Below, in pieces: positions 1 through 7,445 of a DNA stretch of 7,445 nt. This DNA is from Azonexaceae bacterium (GTDB taxonomy: Bacteria > Pseudomonadota > Gammaproteobacteria > Burkholderiales > Rhodocyclaceae): the NCBI GenBank assembly GCA_009469665.1, contig SSTB01000117.1:1-7445 (forward strand). The letters run 5' to 3'. Numbering within the stretch: position 1 is the first letter of the stretch; the number at the start of each line of letters is the position of its first letter. Position numbers and translations under genes: made by a program. The notes under the pieces are model-generated. The model saw only the letters and a list, made by a program, of their open reading frames with translations. It was not told the DNA's origin and searched no databases.

Positions 1-2028
1 CGAGTAGGTGGCACGGCCCTGGGACAGGGAGCGCAGGGAGGTGGCGTAGCCGAACATCTCGGACAGCGGAACCTCGGCGCGCACGGCCTTCATGCCGCCC
101 GGCAAATCGTCCATACCCTGGACGATACCGCGCCGGGAAGAAAGGTCGCCCATGACGTTACCCATGTAGTCTTCCGGCGTTTCGACTTCGACGGCCATCA
201 TGGGCTCGAGCAGGGTCGGACTGGCCTTCTTCATGCCTTCCTTGAAGGCCATGGATGCCGCCATGCGGAAGGCGTTTTCGTTGGAGTCCACATCGTGGTA
301 GGAGCCATCGAACAGGGTGAACTTGATGTCGACCACTGGGAAGCCGGCCAGCACGCCGCTCGTGACAGCGTCTTGCAGGCCCTTGTCCACCGCGGGAATG
401 TACTCGCGGGGCACGACGCCGCCCTTGATCGCGTCGACGAAGGCGTAACCGGCACCCGGCTCGTTCGGCTCGATCTTGAGCCAGACGTGACCAAACTGAC
501 CACGGCCACCCGACTGCTTGACGAATTTGCCTTCCTGCTCGACGGCCTTCTTGATGCATTCGCGGTAGGCCACCTGGGGGGCACCGACATTGGCCTCCAC
601 GTTGAACTCGCGCTTCATGCGGTCGACGATGATTTCCAGGTGTAGTTCGCCCATGCCGGAAATGATGGTCTGACCGGACTCTTCGTCTGTACGCACGCGG
701 AAAGACGGGTCTTCTGCGGCTAGACGGGAGAGAGCGATACCCATTTTCTCCTGATCGCCCTTGGTCTTGGGCTCGACGGCCACGTGGATCACGGGCTCGG
801 GGAAGATCATGCGTTCGAGGATGATCGGGGCATCGGGGTCGCACAGGGTTTCACCCGTCGTGACTTCCTTGAGGCCCACGCAGGCGGCAATGTCGCCCGC
901 CAAGATTTCCTTGATCTCTTCGCGGTTGTTGGCGTGCATCTGCAGGATGCGGCCAATGCGCTCTTTCTTGTCTTTGACCGAGTTGAGCACGGTGGAGCCT
1001 GAAGCCAGAACGCCGGAATAGACACGGATGAAGGTGAGCTGACCGACAAAGGGGTCTGTCATCAGCTTGAAGGCCAGAGCGGAGAATTTTTCGCTGTCGT
1101 CAGCCTTGCGGGAAGCAGGCCGCTCGCGGTCGTCCAGCCCCTGAACCGGCGGGATATCGATCGGCGAGGGCAACAACTCGATCACGGCGTCCAGCATGCG
1201 CTGCACACCCTTGTTCTTGAAGGCCGTACCGCAGAGCATGGGCTGGATTTCACAGGCGAGGGTGCGTAGACGCAGCCCCTCCTTGATCTTCTCTTCGGAC
1301 AGATCACCGCTTTCCAGGTACTCATCCATCAGGTCTTCGCTGGCCTCGGCGGCAGCTTCGACCATTTGCTCGCGCCAAGTCGCCGCGACATCAACCAGCT
1401 CGGCCGGAATGTCCTTGTATTCAAACTTCATCCCCTGGGACGCCTCGTCCCAGATGATGGACTTCATTTTGATGAGATCAACGACGCCAGAAAAAGTATC
1501 CTCGGCCCCGATGGGAATGACGATGGGTACCGGATTGGCCTTGAGGCGGGTCTTCATCTGGTCAACGACCTTGAAGAAGTTGGCACCGGACCGGTCCATC
1601 TTATTCACAAAAGCCAGACGGGGCACGTTGTACTTGGTCGCCTGACGCCACACGGTTTCGGACTGGGGTTGAACACCGCCGACCGCGCAATAGACCATGC
1701 AGGCACCGTCCAGAACACGCATGGAGCGCTCCACCTCGATGGTGAAATCCACGTGCCCCGGCGTGTCGATGATGTTGAAGCGATGCTCCTGGAACTGCAA
1801 GTCCATGCCCTTCCAGAAACAGGTGGTGGCCGCGGAGGTGATGGTGATGCCCCGCTCCTGCTCCTGCTCCATCCAGTCCATGGTGGCGGCACCGTCGTGC
1901 ACTTCACCGATCTTGTGATTGACCCCGGTGTAGTACAGGATGCGCTCGGTCGTCGTCGTCTTGCCGGCGTCGATGTGGGCGCTGATGCCGATATTGCGGT
2001 AGCGCTCGATGGGAGTTTTACGTGCCAC
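1..2028 (-). CDS. fusA: translation elongation factor G (partial, C-terminal end cut by the window)
   Basis: EF-G is the GTPase that drives translocation of tRNA and mRNA through the ribosome and, with RRF, splits ribosomes for recycling. The visible 676 codons start at GTG and read [20 protein letters not shown]; the frame stays open to the window edge, ending QGRATYS. Family members are about 700 residues, so roughly 20 residues are missing. In the G domain: P-loop AHIDAGKT (17-24), switch [12 protein letters not shown] (59-69), DTPGH (88-92) with catalytic His92, and NKMD (142-145). Later parts include the domain III segment GMGELHLEI and the domain IV tip GSYHDVD with His578, the counterpart of E. 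coli His583 that reaches into the decoding centre. The motif set matches the canonical bacterial FusA, not the spdA/fusB-like paralogues or TetM. It is the third str gene; tuf often follows but lies outside the window. Confidence 0.97.
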   Translation of the reverse strand, partial: MARKTPIERYRNIGISAHIDAGKTTTTERILYYTGVNHKIGEVHDGAATMDWMEQEQERGITITSAATTCFWKGMDLQFQEHRFNIIDTPGHVDFTIEVERSMRVLDGACMVYCAVGGVQPQSETVWRQATKYNVPRLAFVNKMDRSGANFFKVVDQMKTRLKANPVPIVIPIGAEDTFSGVVDLIKMKSIIWDEASQGMKFEYKDIPAELVDVAATWREQMVEAAAEASEDLMDEYLESGDLSEEKIKEGLRLRTLACEIQPMLCGTAFKNKGVQRMLDAVIELLPSPIDIPPVQGLDDRERPASRKADDSEKFSALAFKLMTDPFVGQLTFIRVYSGVLASGSTVLNSVKDKKERIGRILQMHANNREEIKEILAGDIAACVGLKEVTTGETLCDPDAPIILERMIFPEPVIHVAVEPKTKGDQEKMGIALSRLAAEDPSFRVRTDEESGQTIISGMGELHLEIIVDRMKREFNVEANVGAPQVAYRECIKKAVEQEGKFVKQSGGRGQFGHVWLKIEPNEPGAGYAFVDAIKGGVVPREYIPAVDKGLQDAVTSGVLAGFPVVDIKFTLFDGSYHDVDSNENAFRMAASMAFKEGMKKASPTLLEPMMAVEVETPEDYMGNVMGDLSSRRGIVQGMDDLPGGMKAVRAEVPLSEMFGYATSLRSLSQGRATYS

Positions 2029-2046
2029 GTTAAAGCCCTTTGCGAA
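2029..2046 (-). promoter_or_regulatory. rpsG-fusA gap with ribosome binding site of fusA
   Basis: The 18 bases between the rpsG TAA and fusA contain AAAGGG (2041-2036), seven bases before GTG at 2028-2026. The rpsG TAA is in the fusA frame and no ATG lies between them, so GTG is the only start that gives the family's normal N-terminus. The Shine-Dalgarno match is moderate, which fits a gene helped by ribosomes finishing rpsG. Confidence 0.75.
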
Positions 2047-2517
2047 TTAGAAGCGGAAGTGGGCGAAGGCCTTGTTGGCTTCGGCCATGCGATGCACTTC
2101 GTCACGCTTCTTGACAGCGCCGCCACGGTTCTCGGCGGCCTCCATCATTTCCGCGGCCAGCCGCTGACCCATGGACTTCTCGGAACGCTTGCGGGCGGAT
2201 TCGCGCAGCCAGCGCATGGCCAGGGCAGCGCGACGGGCGGGCCGCACCTCGACGGGCACTTGATAGTTGGCGCCGCCGACACGGCGAGACTTCACTTCGA
2301 CCATCGGGCGCACATTGGCCATGGCCGAACCGAACACCTCAAGGGGATCCTTGCCGCCCTTCTTGGTGATGATGTCAAAGGCACCATAGACAATACGCTC
2401 TGCGACGGACTTCTTGCCGCTTTGCATGATGGCGTTGATGAATTTGGAAACTTCGACGTTGCCGAACTTGGGATCCGGCAGGATGTCACGCTTGGGTACT
2501 TCACGACGACGGGGCAT
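2047..2517 (-). CDS. rpsG: 30S ribosomal protein S7
   Basis: S7 is a primary binder of the 3' major domain of 16S rRNA, nucleates assembly of the 30S head and lines the E site. The 156-residue protein has the common bacterial length. It begins [19 protein letters not shown] and keeps the conserved rRNA-binding stretch [19 protein letters not shown] (residues about 73-91), ALAMRWL, and the C-terminal [23 protein letters not shown]. The ATG follows GAGG by five bases. It is the second str-operon gene, 110 bases after rpsL and 18 bases before fusA, which suggests close translational linkage to fusA. S7 is the autoregulatory protein of the str operon in E. coli, and the structured gap upstream is the natural place for such control here, though binding is not shown by the sequence. 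Confidence 0.98.
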   Translation of the reverse strand: MPRRREVPKRDILPDPKFGNVEVSKFINAIMQSGKKSVAERIVYGAFDIITKKGGKDPLEVFGSAMANVRPMVEVKSRRVGGANYQVPVEVRPARRAALAMRWLRESARKRSEKSMGQRLAAEMMEAAENRGGAVKKRDEVHRMAEANKAFAHFRF

Positions 2518-2546
2518 ATTTACCTCACTTGATCACTATTCAGTTG

Positions 2547-2578
2547 AAAAGCCGGAGGGTGGTTTTCACCCGTCCGGC
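2547..2578 (-). terminator. intrinsic terminator-like hairpin (attenuator or S7 site) between rpsL and rpsG
   Basis: The minus strand has a left arm GCCGGACGGGTG (2578-2567), a loop AAAAC (2566-2562) and a right arm CACCCTCCGGC (2561-2551). All eleven pairs are Watson-Crick, broken only by one bulged C in the left arm. TTTT (2550-2547) follows at once, so the element has the form of a rho-independent terminator, with a short T-run that suggests partial activity. It lies inside the str operon, 29 bases before rpsG, and no promoter is visible between it and rpsG, so read-through is probably required. In E. coli the rpsL-rpsG gap (about 100 bases) is where S7 binds to repress its own synthesis. 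This element could be the local counterpart, or a transcription attenuator. The sequence shows the hairpin; its function is inferred. Confidence 0.6.
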
Positions 2579-2603
2579 CTCTCCCGGCCGCCCAACAGGA
2601 CGG
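2570..2603 (-). other. alternative hairpin competing with the rpsL-rpsG terminator-like stem
   Basis: On the minus strand CCGTCC (2603-2598) can pair with GGACGG (2575-2570), with an inner GGCC/GGCC stem around the loop GGGAGA. GGACGG is also part of the left arm of the terminator-like hairpin just downstream, so the two folds cannot coexist. This is the arrangement of an antiterminator and terminator pair. By eye this fold is weaker than the downstream one, because it carries an unpaired stretch of about eight bases on one side. Whether it forms in the cell is unknown. Confidence 0.35.
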
Positions 2604-2613
2604 CCACTTACTT

Positions 2614-2638
2614 AAGCCGCTAAAACCTTAGGCGGCTT
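2614..2638 (-). other. stem-loop spanning the rpsL stop codon
   Basis: On the minus strand AAGCCGC (2638-2632), inside the last codons of rpsL, pairs perfectly over seven bases with GCGGCTT (2620-2614) in the intergenic region. The 11-base loop holds the TAA stop, and TAA/TTA within the loop can add three inner pairs. No T-run follows, so it is unlikely to terminate transcription. A ribosome finishing rpsL would melt it, so it could link rpsL translation to folding of the downstream gap. That role is inference. Confidence 0.5.
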
Positions 2639-3005
2639 TCGGACGCTTGGCCCCGTACTTGGAACGGGACTGCTTACGATCCTTGACGCCCTGGGTATCC
2701 AGGGAGCCCCGCACGGTGTGGTAGCGCACACCGGGCAAATCCTTGACACGGCCACCGCGGATCAGGACCACGGAGTGTTCTTGCAGGTTGTGGCCTTCAC
2801 CACCAATGTAGGAGATGACTTCGAAGCCGTTGGTCAGGCGAACCTTGCACACCTTACGTAGCGCAGAGTTCGGCTTCTTCGGGGTGGTGGTGTAGACACG
2901 GGTGCAGACACCGCGCTTCTGGGGGCACTTCTCCAGAGCGGGTACCTTGCTCTTGGACACCTCGGCAACGCGCGGCTTGCGCACGAGCTGGTTGATGGTC
3001 GGCAT
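2628..3005 (-). CDS. rpsL: 30S ribosomal protein S12
   Basis: S12 sits at the interface side of the 30S subunit near the decoding centre and helps control translational accuracy. The 125-residue protein is full length (E. coli 124) and begins [12 protein letters not shown]. It has the conserved core [13 protein letters not shown] (residues 39-51) and [13 protein letters not shown] (84-96). Lys43 and Lys88, the main sites of streptomycin-resistance changes, are both Lys, so the protein looks streptomycin-sensitive. Asp89 is the residue methylthiolated by RimO in E. coli. The start is supported by GAAGGA eight bases upstream of the ATG. It is the first gene of the str operon, 200 bases after rpoC and 110 before rpsG, with its own promoter upstream. 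Its last codons form one arm of a stem-loop that spans the stop codon. Confidence 0.98.
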   Translation of the reverse strand: MPTINQLVRKPRVAEVSKSKVPALEKCPQKRGVCTRVYTTTPKKPNSALRKVCKVRLTNGFEVISYIGGEGHNLQEHSVVLIRGGRVKDLPGVRYHTVRGSLDTQGVKDRKQSRSKYGAKRPKAA

Positions 3006-3028
3006 AGCAAAAATCCTTCAACGGCCGG

Positions 3029-3044
3029 GCATTGACGCCAATGC
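3029..3044 (-). other. perfect stem-loop in the rpsL leader, just upstream of the RBS
   Basis: The minus strand reads GCATTG, a GCGT tetraloop, then CAATGC: a perfect six-pair stem. After one mismatch, two more G-C pairs can form. It lies between the promoter and the rpsL Shine-Dalgarno sequence GAAGGA (3019-3014), about 9 bases from the latter. No T-run follows, so it is not a terminator. It could affect translation initiation or mRNA stability, but nothing in the sequence names a ligand. Confidence 0.5.
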
Positions 3045-3067
3045 ACGCGGCAATTTTGTTATCCAAA

Positions 3068-3091
3068 GCGGAGACAATGATTAGCCCCCGC
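3068..3091 (-). other. possible stem-loop in the rpsL leader (promoter-proximal)
   Basis: On the minus strand GCGGGG (3091-3086) can pair with CTCCGC (3073-3068) over six base pairs, one of them a G-U wobble, around a 12-base loop. It would form about 10 bases into the inferred transcript. The long loop and wobble make it only moderately convincing. Its role, if any, is unknown. Confidence 0.35.
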
Positions 3092-3106
3092 CGACAAAGA
3101 CCGTAG

Positions 3107-3135
3107 ATTTTATGGTCGATCAACCCCCAAGTCAA
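3107..3135 (-). promoter_or_regulatory. sigma-70 promoter of the str operon (PrpsL)
   Basis: On the minus strand TTGACT (3135-3130, five of six matches to the -35 consensus) is followed by a spacer of exactly 17 bases and TAAAAT (3112-3107, five of six matches to the -10 consensus). Transcription would begin near 3101-3099, giving rpsL a leader of about 95 bases. The position, in the 200-base gap between rpoC and rpsL, is where a separate str-operon promoter is expected. The bases upstream of the -35 are not AT-rich, so no UP element is visible. The start site is inferred from sequence only. Confidence 0.82.
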
Positions 3136-3171
3136 CGAACCAAGAGGGTCTCCCCAAGCAGCTTCGGTCCG

Positions 3172-3196
3172 AAAAGAGGGAAAGCGCAGCCCCCTC
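3172..3196 (-). terminator. weak terminator-like hairpin after rpoC
   Basis: Ten bases after the rpoC TGA the minus strand has GAGGG (3196-3192), an 11-base loop and CCCTC (3180-3176), followed directly by TTTT (3175-3172). Two G-T wobbles inside the loop could lengthen the stem to seven pairs. The shape fits an intrinsic terminator, but the stem and T-run are short, so any termination would be partial. It lies between the rpoC stop and the rpsL promoter, where a partial barrier between the rpo and str units would make sense. Confidence 0.4.
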
Positions 3197-3205
3197 CACA
3201 CGGTA

Positions 3206-7408
<4,203 letters not shown>

Positions 7409-7415
7409 CGTTTAA

Positions 7416-7421
7416 CTCCTC
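7416..7421 (-). promoter_or_regulatory. ribosome binding site of rpoC
   Basis: The minus strand reads GAGGAG, then a 7-base spacer, then the ATG of rpoC. This is a strong Shine-Dalgarno match at good distance and fixes the start at 7408, where the protein begins [10 protein letters not shown] as is usual for betaproteobacterial RpoC. Confidence 0.85.
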
Positions 7422-7430
7422 GGCCCTAAA

Positions 7431-7445
7431 TCAGTAACGTTCCAG
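7431..7445 (-). CDS. rpoB: possible C-terminal end of RNA polymerase beta subunit (partial)
   Basis: Read on the minus strand from the window edge, one frame gives Leu-Glu-Arg-Tyr followed by TGA. RpoB commonly ends in a motif like NIELE plus a few residues, and rpoB lies immediately upstream of rpoC in nearly all bacteria, so these four codons may be the end of rpoB. The stop would lie 22 bases before the rpoC start, a plausible operon spacing. Only 15 bases are visible, so the assignment rests on context and a very short match. Another frame also has a stop nearby (TAG). Confidence 0.4.
   Translation of the reverse strand: MERY

Noticed and set aside
1366..2532. A 388-codon open frame on the plus strand opposite fusA and rpsG
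   Set aside because: It spans two well-supported genes and the gap between them on the other strand. Its composition is the complement of their codon bias, and no domain is recognisable.
2530..2535. TGATCA palindrome upstream of the rpsG RBS
   Set aside because: A six-base palindrome is expected by chance, and the flanking bases do not extend the symmetry usefully.
2518..2550. Possible separate promoter for rpsG downstream of the terminator-like hairpin
   Set aside because: No -35/-10 pair with acceptable spacing is visible in this 33-base stretch, which is also too short to hold a promoter and a leader.

Overview
The window is an ordinary, highly conserved piece of a bacterial chromosome: the junction between the RNA polymerase operon and the streptomycin (str) operon, all read from the minus strand. 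In transcription order (high to low coordinates) it holds the possible last codons of rpoB, complete rpoC, complete rpsL, complete rpsG, and fusA, which runs off the left edge about 20 codons before its expected end. The gene order and protein sequences (RpoC of 1400 residues with the proteobacterial trigger-loop insertion, S7 of 156 residues, EF-G beginning [20 protein letters not shown]) point to a proteobacterium, most likely a betaproteobacterium. I cannot fix the family from this locus alone. The DNA is GC-rich with uniform codon use, and I see no sign of transfer, mobile elements, tRNA, rRNA or CRISPR.

Layout: 7445-7431 possible rpoB tail; 7408-3206 rpoC; 3205-3006 a 200-base gap with a weak terminator-like hairpin, a near-consensus sigma-70 promoter and a structured leader for rpsL; 3005-2628 rpsL; 2627-2518 a 110-base gap dense in inverted repeats, including a hairpin followed by four T that looks like an intrinsic terminator or attenuator; 2517-2047 rpsG; 2046-2029 a short gap; 2028-1 fusA, which starts at GTG.

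The genes work together in making and running the expression machinery. RpoC is the beta-prime catalytic subunit of RNA polymerase. S12 and S7 are small-subunit ribosomal proteins at the decoding centre and the head/E-site. EF-G moves tRNA and mRNA through the ribosome. Because rpsL has its own promoter, the str genes can be expressed separately from rpoBC.

I found no novel system among the genes. The parts most worth a second look are non-coding: the two intergenic regions, above all the rpsL-rpsG gap, where a terminator-like hairpin and an upstream segment able to pair with its left arm suggest attenuation or S7 autoregulation.
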